Source: Ascidia mentula
Taxonomy: Eukaryota > Chordata > Ascidiacea > Phlebobranchia > Ascidiidae
NCBI GenBank assembly: GCA_947561715.1
Contig: OX387200.1
Location: forward strand, 5,334,501 to 5,398,500
Length of the DNA: 64,000 nt
Direction of reading: 5' to 3'
Part shown: positions 1-14,300 of the stretch, in pieces
Layout of the letters: each line of letters starts with the position of its first letter
How positions within the stretch are numbered: position 1 is the first letter of the stretch
Translations under genes and position numbers: made by a program
Notes under the pieces: generated by a model
What the model was told of the DNA's origin: nothing
What the model saw: only the letters and a program-made list of their open reading frames with translations
Database searches by the model: none

Positions 1-762
1 AAACTTCAACCCTTCAAGCGAATGGGTAAAAGTGCAAAACCACAACAAAACAAACCAGACGAGAAAACAAGACAATATTTCAGTACTTAACAAACAGAGT
101 ATTGCAACAAAAAGCTAATCATTGAGCAAAGTTTTGTTAAATTGTAATGTCGAATGTACACGTAAGCATTCAAGCGTTCTCAGTTCCATGGCGCTATACA
201 GATTAAACTTGCATGTTCGTAGGGTCGGTTCGGATCGATCAAGAAATCAAGGAAAAAACGCGCCTTACGACTCCGATTCCTCAACGCCAAACGTGGCAGG
301 ACGATAAAGTTGCAGAAGTTCCGGACACACGGAAACCTCACTGGGTTTGGTGAGTGGAATTTCGGGGTCACCAATAATACCACTGCATTTAGCATCATCC
401 AGTACTGTTCTTATTGAAACAGTTTGCTGTAAAGCATTTCAATTTCTTGTCAATTCAGCGATCCCCAAAAGCAAGCCAGAAAAGCGCAGACAGGGAAACG
501 AATCGCGTCAGCTCCACCGACTACAAACGGTTATACGCATTATCCCCAACATACCAAGGCCACTAACATGGAAACGAACAACATGACGTCACGCCTCGAA
601 GAGTGGGCCCAGCACGCCAGCAACTATGGTAGCGAAATTTTCCCTTTGTAATAAACTGAACAGCCTCAAGCTATAGCTTTAATGTCAAGATGCTTTTCCT
701 AGTTTAACTTTTTGTTTGTACAATTTACCTTATTTGACACAGAAAAGGAAGTGGTTTTCAGC
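1..762. other. No gene recognised upstream of the first gene
   Basis: Short open frames exist here, but none has family resemblance or a convincing splice context. A TGACGTCA octamer lies at 584-591. An AG ending at 761, just one base before the ATG at 763, could be a splice acceptor, so upstream 5' exons of the next gene may lie here or outside the window. Confidence 0.4.
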
Positions 763-2163
763 ATGTTGAAGAAAGTAACGCCAAGACCTGACGGATATCC
801 TGAAACCCCAGACACAAAGCAATTTGCAAGGGCTAGAAGCGTTCCTCCGGCAAAAGGCGCAGCGGAAAGTGGCCCCAACGTGTGGGAAACGAGAAAGAAA
901 AGAAACGTGTCATCGGCACCAGTGAAGAAAATGGCCGGTGGGTGTGGAATGGAATATGGGGCTAATGTTTGGCTCAGGCAGTAGAAAAAAACACATATTA
1001 GCTCAGGATTAAAAAAAAGCAAACACTCCTTGTCCACCTAAGTAATGCCTTACACAACTTTCAGAATAATGTGGATATTATGTAAAAACAGGACGGTGGT
1101 TGTGATTTTGTATTTCAGTAGGCTGATACAGTATATATATTGCATGTAATCGACAAATTTAATCCCTCATTTGATCACTATATAGGTTTGGTTACCTCTT
1201 CAACGCAACATCCGCTGCGCGATCAACGGTTGTATCGCCTCAAGGGACAGGACACACGAATCGACCCATCTCCGAAAGAAGAACGTAATCTTAACGTTTA
1301 CATGGATCACATGAGGTGAGATTACAACTTGAGCTGTTCAGTTTTCATTTGAAGCGGAGTTAATTTCACTTTCAGCAAAGAGCTGTTTTATTCATTATGA
1401 CGTCACAAACACTGAATAATGCTATTGGTCCACGTAGATCATCGTCATACCCGGTTTCGAAGAGCGACAAGAAATACGTGGCGGTTCCAATGCACAGATA
1501 CCAAAACCGCAAATCTTCTGGTGCCGAGGATTACCAAGTAAGTCCATTTTTTTGTAGCACAGCAAGGTAAATCCTCTCCAGAGTGGTAATAATCAATGAC
1601 AGTAAGGCACGGCTCAGGAATTATACATTTGTTTCATTAAGGCCTGCACCATTTTCAATTGTTCCACCATAAGTCATTATGTGCTATAACTTAAAATCAA
1701 AGGTTAAAAAACAGGTTTTGGACAGAATATGTCATGACTTTTTGCTACAAATATCGAAATATGTAACGCGTTTGACATAAAACGTTTCCTGGGAGCGAAG
1801 CATCCCAACCATGTAACCGTTACATCACATCGTTTTATCGTCTTCTCTTAGTTTTGGATACGATTAAATTTTTCCCACAACCCATCGTTGCGCTTTGTAT
1901 TTGTTTTGTTTTTATTCTTTTGAGTACAGAAACTGACGATGATTTTAATCATAAAATATCGCACTGACGCTGAACTCTTTGTGAGTAACGTGGGAACCGT
2001 CATAGCACTGTCACCAAAACACTTACTTTTTCAGTGCAAAGTCAGCTTCTTTCAATCCGTACGGTCTCCTTTCAAAAGTCATTTCGTCATACACCCCGAC
2101 TTCACATCGGAGACGAAAAACAGAAAACCTGTCTCTCACGACATCACCCACTTCCGATATTGA
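763..2163 (+). CDS. Four-exon gene for a small basic protein of unknown function
   Basis: I do not recognise the product. Exons are 763-937, 1186-1315, 1438-1537 and 2035-2163, giving 177 residues. Phases agree at every junction: codon GGT across intron 1, AGA across intron 2, clean phase 0 at intron 3. Donors are gtgggt, gtgagt-like and gtaagt; the last acceptor follows a good pyrimidine tract (ttactttttcag). Both alternative frames in exon 2 meet stops, which supports the chosen frame. The protein is rich in Lys, Arg, Ser and Pro, has no signal peptide or membrane segment, and ends with a short tract containing FKSHFVIHPDF. That style (short, basic, no enzyme motif) recalls small axonemal or sperm microtubule-associated proteins, but this is only an impression. 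The start could be further upstream, because a possible splice acceptor (ttttcag) sits one base before the ATG; it could equally be a trans-splice site. Confidence 0.6.
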
Positions 2164-2219
2164 TCATTTTCTTTTGTCGCCTAAACTGCGCAGAAAAACG
2201 TTATGAAATTCGTTTAAAC

Positions 2220-2375
2220 CAGTGTTTTCCAACCATTTGCAGTCACAGACCACTTTGTAAAATCTTCTTCGGACCGCCACCTTATATGTATGAAGCTGAA
2301 AATGACAATAATGTTTTGTAAATTAACAAGTTTAGAACCCAAGATTTATTCGTAACCCAAGGTTGGAAACCACTG
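2220..2375. mobile_element. hAT-type MITE, 156 bp
   Basis: Terminal inverted repeats CAGTGTTTTCCAACC (left) and, on the other strand, CAGTGGTTTCCAACC (right) match at 14 of 15 positions. Flanking octamers gtttaaac (2212-2219) and atttaaac (2376-2383) match at 7 of 8, as expected for the 8-bp target duplication of hAT transposons. It is far too short to encode a transposase, so it is a non-autonomous copy. It lies just 3' of the stop codon of the gene at 763-2163 and may be in its 3' UTR. Confidence 0.75.
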
Positions 2376-5300
2376 ATTTAAACTGTTTCCCCATTTTCTT
2401 CTAATCGAGGTTAGCTGAATAGAACAACATGCGTTAAAAATATGACATTTACTGAAATGTTTCGGGTAAGTCGGCTAGAAATGATATGCCTGCATTTAAA
2501 AACAGGCTATTGAAGTTTTAAAAAATGCACATGGTTGTATCGAATGCACTGTCAGGATTAATTGTTACTAAGACTTGCTATTCTGTCTTCGAAAATCTAG
2601 CCTCTGTTGAATACGCGGGGCATACCATTTTGCAGACGCCGCACCCGAAACATTTTTAAATGTTCTGTTTCTAATTCAAAGTGTTCTATTCAGCCAACCT
2701 CGATTAGCAGAAAAAAGGGGAACAGTTTTAATATTCAATAAAAAACTTTTTATAGAAAAAACTTTAAGGAAACTTTAATATTTTTTCGAGCGCAATATTT
2801 ATTAAGTTGATAAGGGTTGGAGCTGCCTGGGTCGCAACATCTCGTTGAGTTGGTTACATATTAGTAATTTAATGACTTACGTTTGTTTCATACCTTTCGT
2901 TTTGAGCACATGTAATGTTTGTGGCTAATCGTGTCGATTATGTGATTATGCTTACTGTCCGCTCATGTATCCTAGATATAGATAATACGTCTAGCAGCAT
3001 TCGTTTTGAATATTTCTGCTTCAAGTTTGTGTCTCTTTTTTCATTTTTTTTTTGATTTTATGGCACTTACTGTAAGCATTTAATTTTGAAACATGGTGTT
3101 TTGGGTGTTTCACGCTTGATCATACCATGAATTGACGCGGAAAAGGGCGCTTATAATAAATAATTAGTTGAAAGTATTATAAACTGTTTTATTAAAATTC
3201 AGAATGGCCCATGGCCCATATACCAAAAAGGAAATTAACCAGGATTTCAGTTTAGGTGTTGCAAAAGAACGGTTTGGTATAAACGTGTTTGTGCTTGTAC
3301 GCCACCAAGCGGACGTCTAATCTTGTCACACAACCCGTTCGGTGAAACTGTGCGCATAAAAATCTGTTTCGGGTCAACCCTGAGATTTTAATTCCATATG
3401 TAGTCAAATATAAAGTTGAAGCACAGTGCAAACAAACATGCAACTGTACACATTTTGCTGAATGTGTCTTTAAAATCAATTTATCAATTTATTACAGGTC
3501 AAAATGTGTGTACGAGCTAATTACGAACCTAATCTGACCACAAAGCTATTCTTGTAACTATGCAACCATTTTTCTGAGAATAATAAGCGTGGAAATATGG
3601 ATCTCATTTGGCCTTCAAAATGGATCCAGTTCACCTCCTGCGCTGTACGATCAATAATACTTGTTGCACGCGGTCCATGGGCGCACGTATTATTAAGCCC
3701 CGAGATGAACGTCCTTTAGCAAATATTTACCCTCCCTGGAGGCCTGATGGCGCCTGGAACCAAAGTGGGCCCCTCAAACAGATACATGCCGCTGCGACGA
3801 GGACAGAATGTGTGTTATTTGCACTCCCTCTGCTGACACACAAAAGCTATGTTACAGGCTCGCCCGGAAACTCCGCCAGTCACGTGACATTGTTGTTGTC
3901 ACGCCACGAAGAGAAGTTGGCCGAAATCCCAATGCGCCACGGTCTTGTTTACGCGCTGGGTAGGTCTGTCTTTTGTTAATAGCGACCGAGAGAGTGATTA
4001 CATGCCATTTGTGGTGATTAACATGCAGTAATGAGCTCTGGACTTGACGCCCAAGTACAACATGTCGATCTCTTTTACAATCTACAAGCGCACATGTCGT
4101 AGTTAGTTCCATTCAAATTTACAATGTCGGCTTTGTCGCATAACGAAGGCGTTTGCATGGTAACACAGTTTTCTACCTATTCCACAGAACAGGGTGTAAC
4201 ATAATATAATTACCATTTGGCTTCCCTACGGGTATAACTACCGCAATTGTTGTTCATTGATCCGCGACAGCAGGCACATTCAGCAAATTAGGCAACGGTC
4301 AACAGCACGTGACGCACATTGACGTCACCAGAGCAACTTTCGAGAAAGCGTATACGCTCGTCTACATAGGTCATAACAACCACAATAAAGACTCGTAAGT
4401 TTTCTTTGTAGAGTTCCATTACAGTAAAATTAGTATGTGATATATTTTAATGATAATTCCTAGTTTGCAATTTACCAGCGCATAACAGTTCTGTTTTTCG
4501 ATAACTTTGCATCTGCTGTTTCCAGTCAGGTGGGTTCGTTTCGCTTGACTTGCGACCCACTGACGGCGCAAGGAATGGAGTGGTGCCCGCCTAATATGGG
4601 AGGCGTATCATTTGCATGCTAGATACAATCTCGTTAGCAAGGGATACGATACAAATGGTTTTTGACGTAGGCCTCAAACTAATGATCCTTGCCTCATTTA
4701 AACCAAACGAACTGAGTTTTTTGTGGTGCAATTTCCGTTCCATTTCCATTAACAATCAATGGGATGATTTTTTTTGCTTTGCCGTAATTCGCATTTTTGA
4801 TTCTCTTAAAATTGATTTACAAATTAAATGAAGTACACGACGTACATGTTGACTTTTTACAGGAAAGCGTACATCACGGTCGGGTTTGTCAAATTATCGA
4901 AATTGACCCATTTTTGAATGACAATGCTCGAAGATCAAAGTCAAGTCTTGGTCGCAGGGCGTGCCGTCTAGTTGGCTTTAAGATTTAAGCTGTGACAGCT
5001 GGAAACCGAACAACTTAAACGACTGCTCTTTCCCACGGTATTTGAACCCCTAGCAGGTTCGTAGGGATCTTATGTTATTGGTATACTGAGTGACAGTTTT
5101 TACTTGAAACCTGTCAAAACATCTGCTCTAAGCTATTTATCATGACTTTGTTTAGTGCCTCAACAAGTATTCCATTACCCGTCGTTTAAACCAATGCAAA
5201 ACACACATTTGCCTTCTTGCAAGAATCGCCCAAAACTTTCCGGCATTAAAAATTCAACACTCATAAGTTGAGTTTAACCATTTAACTTGTTTCAATTTTG

Positions 5301-6840
5301 AAAAGCCGTCATGTTATTTTGAAATGAACCCAATTTCGGAAAGCCAAATCTTACGTGAAAAGAAAACCTTGTTTGACTCCTGAGCAGAGACTGCATGACA
5401 TTAGCGTGGCCAAAAAACATGAAGGGTAAGCATTATTAGACACAGGGTAAACACAATTAATCACGATTTCAACCGTATCGACGCGAATAAACTAACGTGA
5501 AGGTCCAATTTTGATGTCCAAAATAAAATAATTCTGTTTGTGGAAGAATTGCAGCGAGATAACATCTAAACCGTCGCCAGTCTTGCGTCAGATTATCGTT
5601 TGTTGCGTCAAGGCTCTCAAGGTCACGCCTCGAACGGGCGCCCCGGGCTTTGGATGGCCTGCGGACCGATAGATGATTCGTCAATAAGGAGTAAAGGCTA
5701 GAAACGTTAGCAGTGAACTGACAGATCTTATTCTTGACCAGAAAAACCTGTTTGCGGGTTTGGAAGATGAATCGCAAAAAGGCCACAATTTCTCACGCCT
5801 AACTACGGCGTCTAATGAACTCGAAAAGTTTTGGTTGAAAAACAAGGATGACTAAACAAACTCTCCCAGGCCTGCGCCTTTCAGCGAAGGTTCGGCTAAA
5901 CTTTCGCGCCACTGTCACCGGGTCAGAAAATGCTATTTATAAAGTTTTCCAAGTGTCCACTTGTCAAGACCAACGGTAAACACGCTTCCATGTGTTGCTT
6001 CAAGACAAGCAACGAGGCAGGCTGGCTCTTGACAATTTCGAGCACTTTTCAGCAATTACCGATTATGATGTTTGCCAAAATAAACAAATGTGCAATGAGG
6101 GAGGATTTGTACACCTGTAGCTACACTGTACCAACCAGTTCAATTGACACATGCTCCTAACGAAGGGATTGCGGCTTTCTTTTGTCGTCATTGCCTTGTA
6201 AAGTTCACTGTACAGATCAACCAACCCGACCGGTTGTTACTTAAACCGGTTTGAACAGATTTCCAATTATTGGATGTAGTCCATTTGGTCGTCTATGAAA
6301 GATAACACGAACACGTGTAAAAATAAATCACAAATGCATTTAATTGCTAGAGAAAATGTCAAAAATGACCACAGGAATCAGCCTGTGCAGGTCGGTGACC
6401 GGCGGATCTGTCTTTACGAATCAATATATATTTGAATAAGACAGAAACTGAGGATGCCAATAGGCGAAATTAACATTCACTGGCGCTGATCGTCCTTTAC
6501 ACCTTTTGGAGTCTCAGAAATATAGTATGCATACATTTAATTGCAGTATGGGTTACGTTTGGCTACTCACGCAGACATTCCTTCGAAGCTTATTTAAATA
6601 TTAGGTCTGTGTAATCAGCACCGATGTTCGATTTATGTCAAAACATGCATTTACCCCATAACGTGCTCATCAACTGCACAGTCTGCGCACGGTCTGTTTA
6701 TTTACGCCCATCCGTTCCACGCTGTTAATAAACAAGCACTACGTCATATCAGCGTTTGACTGAAAACCAGATCGACTGAATACAGTTTGCTTGATGTAGA
6801 TTTCGTGAATTTGCTGCAGCGTCACAGTACTGCGGCAAAT

Positions 6841-6884
6841 TGAAGGAGCTCTTCAGGTAAATTATTAGTGAAGGAGCTCTTCAG
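6841..6884. repeat. Direct repeat of a 16-bp unit
   Basis: The unit tgaaggagctcttcag occurs at 6841-6856 and 6869-6884 with 12 bases between. The reverse complement of its core (ctgaagagctcc) occurs again near 11676-11687, followed by a similar ggtaatta tract, so it may belong to a dispersed family. Confidence 0.7.
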
Positions 6885-6901
6885 TGAACAACAAATCGAG
6901 T

Positions 6902-6995
6902 TTCGAGCAGGTGGATACCAATATTTTACAAAAATCTCCACGAATCTTGTTTATGACATCATCAAGTCTGCAGACCTCCACGAATAATTTACCTA
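6902..6995. repeat. Dispersed repeat fragment, related to 36653-36745
   Basis: About 55 bases here (from cacgaatcttgttt through gacctccacgaataattt) align by eye at roughly three quarters identity with the segment at 36685-36740 (cacggatcctgttt ... gacctctttacgataattt). The family shares sequence style with the hAT-like element at 2220-2375. Confidence 0.5.
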
Positions 6996-8381
6996 AAGCT
7001 ATAGCAACGAACAAAATGTTACATTGCTTAAATGAGAAGACAGCTCCTACTTATGTAAGGTTTCCTTGAGTAATCAATCCGCAAATCACATGTTGAAAAT
7101 CACTTCTAGATTTTTGGTCAATTATCTTTCAGCAGTTTAAAATGCTGAAGCACAAAAAAGAACTTATTTTGTTGTAGAAATCTTAGTTTGTAAAAGATTG
7201 AATGTTACGGATCATCGAGAAAACAGACACAGATCAGTGACCTCCACGTGTAAATATTATATTTTAGAGGATTGCGCATGTACAAGAGGTATGAACGACT
7301 GGTGTCAAAGCCTTACTTGTTGCAATCAACCTGTGTTGAGCAAAATTTCACCAGTCCGAAAGACGTAAAAAACTACCCAGCCTTTTGTAATAGCCGTGTA
7401 TTCACGCGGTTCATGCAATGTGAAAAGACAGAAAACACGCTACACAGACCTACGCGACGATCATGCGTCACTACCGATGACGTCATAGTTTCGTAATTTT
7501 CATGCAAAATATGTATGAAGGTCCCGAGCCAGCGCGGGGGAAGGGGTTGGGGTTCCTTAGTACGGAACGAAAGGGCAATGTGGTGGAAAACGAAAGGAAA
7601 AAGTCTCAAATGTAAATATTCGAGAGGGAAAATATCATCGGCTGAAAACCTTTAACCGTGGACGTTGGAACAGCGTCGGTGAAACGGGAAAAAAAACAGC
7701 AAAATATTGTCGGGACAAAACGTAGAAAAGTTTCTGGAAAAAAACAGTGTGTGCGGCAACAGAAAAGGGAAAAGCTGGGAAAGAAGACAATAATGACGAA
7801 AAGTGAGCGACGGCGGTGAAAACGTCACTCGTTACAACAACAAAAAATTCGTAGCAAAAGCTGACGCATCACGTGATCGGCGTACAGCAAAAAAAAATCA
7901 CAGTAACTACAGTCAACTTACACATACACAAAACGTACAATATTGACCCCATGTATTATAGTGACCCCGGCCCAGAATAGTTGGATCCGTACGAAAGACG
8001 ACATCATAGCGTTGCTACGTCACTCTGACGTCACGCGCACTAGTGCGAGGAATGCAATCGAAGGATCTCACAGTAAAAGGCCTAAACGTTAGTTGTGGAG
8101 GGGGAGTTAAACTTTAATTTTTCTTGTCTAAGGGAAAAGTGGAATAAATAACAATAAAGTGACATCACAAAGGGGCCTTTGTCACTGGGCAAAAAAGGAA
8201 CAATCCATAAGGTAACATATTCTGAGTAAGCATCGGCCCGCGGCGCACAACTAGAAAAATGTCCATTCCGTCAAAAGGTGGAAGGTCGAAAGAAGCTTTT
8301 GCGGGGTCAGTTGGTTACGTCATAAACACATCCATTCTCAGGTAACAGTATATAGAAGAAGAAGAAAGAAGGACATGTCGG

Positions 8382-11300
8382 TTAACTCCACCCGTTGTCC
8401 TTCACCATGTGGATGAGCTCGATGATGAACTTGCCTTCCTTGTATTTTTGACTCGTTTCGTACGCCCGCTCCTGCAAAGAAACAATATATGCACATTGTC
8501 ATTTGGACAATATTGGCCGTGTTTTAAACGTTATAAGTTACATTCAGCAAAAAAAAACGAAATAACACGTATATATACGTTGCATTTCGTAATCATATAA
8601 AACATATATTGTAATCATCTAGTGGCAAATACTGCACAAGGCAAAGTTAACTGCTTCCAATTCCACTGAAACAAACACCGGGCAAAACAGTCTCAGTTTA
8701 AGGTAATAGCGTAAATTGCATTGAAGATGCCATTTTTAGTCAACAAATAGAGAAAATAAACATCCCGACTGTCGTTTTGTGAGAAGGTGTGTCCTACAAA
8801 CCGATACCTTATACGACATACGCGCCATCCAAACTAACCGTAATTGCCAGGCACTGACGGAAGCGCCCCAGTCGGCTCCGAGTTTTAACACGTCGTCGCT
8901 TAACACGTAATTTCGGTCCGACAGGGTTGATTACAAGGTGCGGGTTCAGGCGCACGCAAATTGACACAGTATCCGCTGGTGTTGGAGGCGTCCGTCCCGC
9001 CCTTTCGTTACAAAATTGGGGGCAAAACGACTTAATAGCTGATCTAGCCGCTTACTTTCACGGGTAAAAATTAGGCGGACGCGCGCGAAAATAACCGGTG
9101 TGGTTGTGGTCATTATGCGCTTGAAACACCCCAAGGTTTTTTGAACTGTTTCCTCCAAAACCAAGCATTGCGAACCATCATTTCAGTAAGTTTAATGGGA
9201 CTCGAAACATTACAAAGTGTTCGGCGACAATCACGGAAACGTTTGAAAAAAAAACTCAAGGTCAATTTATTATTTTAAATCTCAAAAATCGACTGGAATC
9301 CAAAACACAGCAACATCAGAAATAGCTAGAAAACCACCCCCATGAATAATAAATAAGCCTATATCGGTCGTTCTTCTGTTGGGCGGTATCGCCTGTCGTA
9401 CCTCCAAACCGCCCAGTCAAGCAGATGAAAAACACATATCGATCGAAATTTCGCGGAATCAACGCTTTGGAAAGGTTGTGTTACGTGGTGACAAAAAACC
9501 ATAGTCACACCAAGCTGCACTAATGAGACTTTTATAGGTCAAAACAGTGAACATCTGCATGCTCAAAGAATTCATATTATCAACACCATGCTTGCAAACG
9601 AAACAGTTTGAACAAGCAGACAACCTTGTTTGTTCAACCTGTAGCATGCAGACAGCAATAAGATTATACAGCAGACCAAGGTAATGTGACCCGGTCGTTC
9701 CGTCACATCACAATGGCCCATCACATTTCAGAATAATCTCATTACGAATCGAGGCGTTGACGAACTGAAAATAGGCGCATTGGCAAGTGACACAGAGTCG
9801 CCAACATCCATCATGATACAATGCGCCGAGCGAGAGATTAGTCCTGGCGAAAGTGTCCTGTCTGGTCGCTTCCCTCTACATAACCTCACTAGACTGCACG
9901 TGTATTAAAAGGTCAAAACACGGCCGCAATCTTCAATGCAAATTTTTTGACGAAATTCTCACAGCAAAATAAGTCAGAGGGCAATTTCAGCAAACAAAGC
10001 TTTTTTGACAGAATGAACTACTTTATGTGAAATATTGGGCTCATTTTCATTGCATTTACTTTCTCCACTGCACAAAAAAGTCAGTGCGAACACTCAGAAA
10101 ATTTATATTCAAATACAAGACTAGTTCGCACCAACACACTTTGAAATCGCACATAAATACATGTTTTACATCAGCTTTTCAAAACAACCAGGTTACAACA
10201 GGAGTTTTTTGTGTTGACCAGGTTGCAGCAACAACACGTTTCATTTCAAACCCCTGCAGCAAGTTCATTTTGCACTTAATATTCATTCTGCGGTTCAGGT
10301 CTGGTCAAATATTGCCAAATCATTCCAATTGGTGTTTGATGTTGAGGGCAAGCTTTCCATAGGCTCTTGTGTGGGCCCTTGAAGTTAGCCGTGTTGGAAA
10401 TAAGACCACCGCGACGAGACGCATTCCATACAGTTTCGCGTCGTATCCCAAACAATGGTAAGCGAGGTATTGGGTATCGTACAAGGAACCAAATGAAAAA
10501 AGGCGAGCTTAACTGAGTTTACTGTAAACCCGATCGTTTGTTTGCGAATATGTATGAGTCGGCACTTTTTTGGAAGCCCTACTCTGTCTATTTTTGTGCG
10601 ACTGAGTCACTTTTACAACTCGATTCAAGCTACTTGCTGTTACAAAGTTAATAGTGGAGAATTTGTTTAAAAGCTTTTCTCTGGAAGAGAGTGTAGTGCA
10701 CGAAAGCCTGTTTGATGCAAAAATACCGATAATACACCGTTTCATTGTGACGACACAAAAGCTAGTACGGAACTTCAGAAAGCGGACGAAAATAGATCGG
10801 GGCTTAAATGTGACAAGCTTGAATAGCGACACAACAGTTTCACGTGGTACAACAAAAACATTTTACCACAATTACATTCTAACAAAATTTTGTCGACTGG
10901 CGTGGAGTTGCAACATCGGTTTTTGCTTGATGTCATGGATGCCAAATTGCAGGTGAATTAATGCAAGGGTGAATAAAATAAACATCACTGTTACAGTAAT
11001 GGTTGTTGGGTGATAGAAGTATACACAGTGCACAAGGCTCATCAAGATACATCTACGATCAACCCAGTGATTCACGAACGTTGACGTCACCCAATACAGG
11101 CCCAAAATAAAATCTAAATATGATGAATAAATGCGGAATAGACCCCGTGTCACCTCGCGGCCCAACGCTGGTAAAACGAAGCACAGCAACGCGGTGAGGG
11201 TTGCGTCACAACCGTTGTCAAGACAGGCTTGGCAACCGGTGGCAACAAGGCACGACTTTCCCAGCACTTTGCCCGTAAGGCGATCCGATTGACACCTGCC

Positions 11301-14300
11301 TCTGGTGCAGAGGGACGTGCTTCGGTCAAATCAAACCGTGTGATTTGAAATAGTGCCTTGTGTGTACACATGCTCAAAGCACTTGCGGACACGCTCCGCT
11401 GAGCTTGTCGGATAACCTTGAACTTGCTGTGTACGTTCAGTACGGTTTCAGAACAAGCTGTTTTACATCAAGAGGGAATAACGAATTGTACTGGGGTACT
11501 TATCATTTAGCTGAACGTTGGACAACGACAGTTCGTGGCTGCGGATCGATACAGTCACCACGGTTCAAACCAGTTCACAACGAAAGCTGTATCTTGGCTG
11601 GGCAAACAGCAGCTGAGAGTGATGCCACAGTAAAACTTGTAGCGAACTATGTTTAATTTAAATCACGTTTTTGGCTGAAGAGCTCCAGGTAATTACATCG
11701 GCAAAGAAACACTGGGTAACGCTAGAAAACATTGGTGCGAAGAGCACCTATTTTTAATACAACACTTTAAGTGTGCGAAAACCTTTATGTGCATATTCAC
11801 GTATCGGCATTCACACAAAAACCGAACCACCACGTTGCTCGACACAGCATGACGGGTTCCGCTTTCTTCGATCACGACATCAGACAAAGATCGAACGACA
11901 ATTCACGGTTTGAAGGGGAAACCTGTGACGTCACACCACCCGTGTTGTCTTTTTTAGGCAATTAAATCGCGTATTGTGCAGATGACAAAAAAGCCATTTT
12001 CCTTGCAAACAGTTGTTGGCAGTTTGGCCTTGACGTTTTGCAATAAGAAGCACGCACGTCAATTTTGCCGAGTTTACTTTTGCATTCATAGGCACCACAT
12101 ACGGAATATTGCTTTTCCTTGTCTTGGAAGAATTCAAAAAAAACTCTGCCAGGCCGTTTAACATAACACAACAATTTCAAAACGCCTTTAAATTAACCAA
12201 ACACAGCAAGCAATTAAATCCCTCGCAGCAACTCCCAACCAACAAAAATATCTGTGCAACAACGCGTGGCAAATCCTCCAGGAAAACTAAACCGACTCAG
12301 GTTGTCACGACGACTCCACTCCACTGGCCCATGCGGTTGTGACGTCATAAAGAACGTTGTTAGACGTCGGGCGAGACTCGCGGAAGGAAGAGTCTGGCTC
12401 AACACGTGTAAGTGCCGTCTGAGCGTGAAGAGTTCGAACTCCGGGCACTAGCAGAGACCACGGGTGATAACGTTGCGTGGGTAGCACTTCTACAGTTAAG
12501 ATAGACAGACGAGGTTCCGCAACAAGAACCAGGGTTTTGTGTTATGTTAATGAACATATCTGACTGTGTACATCCACTGGCATTGTCCGCAATATGAGAG
12601 ATTCGACTCTGCCTTGTAAATTGGCGAGTATAAAGAGTAGGTCACCGATACAGAAGACTTGAAACAATGATTTAATCCAGTCCAAAATACAACTACTTCC
12701 GCATGATATCGGCAAGAAGCACTGCGTACGAATAAAACCACATCCCAGCGGTGATATATCAGTGGTGCTGGCAGGTGTAACTCAGCAAACCGTGAAAGCA
12801 ATTCGAGGTGTTGAAGGAAACGTGGTCATCCCACGTGACGGAAAACAAAACCAACCGTAAACCAACACAACCACCCTCCATACATGTTTAATCACCCTGA
12901 TGTCTCGCTGCTTCCCGTAAGGGCAAATCGAGTAAAACGACCTTAAAGACATGGGGTCACTTTACAAACAGGACCCATTTCCCTTGGGGTCCGATATAGA
13001 CAGGGGTGTCGACCAAATGGGAGTGACTTACAACGGTTTGTGGTTTTCAAAGGCTACAAGCTATTGTGACGTAACAAAAGGTTAAAATTTAGGGACGATC
13101 GGGCGGCTACCCCGACAAACTTCAAACGGTTTCCAACCGTCGTATTTCTGATCAAGGGGAGTATGGGTGGTTTGAATCGATACAATGGGCAAGGATTGGT
13201 CCCAACACCCTAATTAAGGCGCCCAGCCCCCAAATTGAAAAGGGTAAAGGTTTCAATTTCCACTTGAAAAGATCATTCGGTTCACAGAACAAGGACCAAC
13301 CACAATCAATGTGCAAGAGCGCAAAATCATTCAACTCGTATGAGGTTAAAAAGGCGAAAGGAAATCATGTGAGTGATCGGTCGCCCCGAACAGCATGACA
13401 ACAGAAGGCTATGCGAAAAAACCCAGTAGAACGCGTGTGTGGTCGTCTGTTCAAAGGCCAGAAGTGCCTCCGCTTCACAGCACTACCTGTGCGATTTGTT
13501 TGCGTCTGATGGCGTGTTTGTGGCAGCACTCTGTTGGTCTGAACGATATCGGCAACACGAAATCGCTGTCTGCGGCTCACATCAGAGTGGGTCTCGTCGA
13601 TAAGATATCGTAGAAAGGTTTCTCGGACACATAAGGCCGGTTGAAGTTGTGCTGATGCCTACTGCACCTATATGAGAATTTGCTAAAATTAGTTTCTCCG
13701 CAGTTGGAAAAGTAATTTTTAAAATAACGAATATTTTCTATTCGTCAGACACTCACAAATAGCCCCAAACAACAATAACCGAAGAAAAATATAAAGTTTC
13801 CAAAACTAAAAATGAACGATCCAATTTTCGGTCAACACGTGAGCAAGGAGTCCGAATCGCTGGAACGTTGCGGGAAAACCCATAGGTGCCGCAAACATAT
13901 CGAATGGAAACTGGTGAAAACGAACCTCTTGTTGACCCACGGTTAACTCTGTTTCACAGCGCGTGAAACAAACGGGGGTGAAACATGGCACAGGTAGCTG
14001 ACGTCAAACTGGAAACGGCTGCGGTTTTAACTGGGACTTCTCGTTAAGCGGCAACATCGCGCTGTTGTTTGCGTGATAGTGGTGGGTGCCAAACAAGCGT
14101 AAACTGGAACCTGGTCCTTTCCCAGATACCAGATTTCGCCCTTCGGCTATAATGCAGAACATGACCTTTTTCGTATATATTTTCACCGATTGAAGGTCTT
14201 GATATTTTTTGCATATAGTGGAAAAGAGCAAACGTCCTTTAACTAAACAATACAGATACCAAAGAACTGTATATTCCTTGATGGTGATTTAAAGTTGTCA

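Larger units (their letters stand above)
2384..8381. other. Intergenic, no gene recognised
   Basis: Six kilobases with only short open frames that lack family motifs, coding-like splice sites or conserved residues. Contents I can name are a 16-bp direct repeat (6841-6884), a dispersed-repeat fragment (6902-6995) and TGACGTCA octamers at 4320, 7478 and 8026. The open frames at 3608-3979 (+) and 5469-5786 (-) look like chance. Confidence 0.45.

Noticed and set aside
3608..3979. 123-codon plus-strand open frame
   Set aside because: No motif, no splice context, and an overlapping minus-strand frame; consistent with chance.
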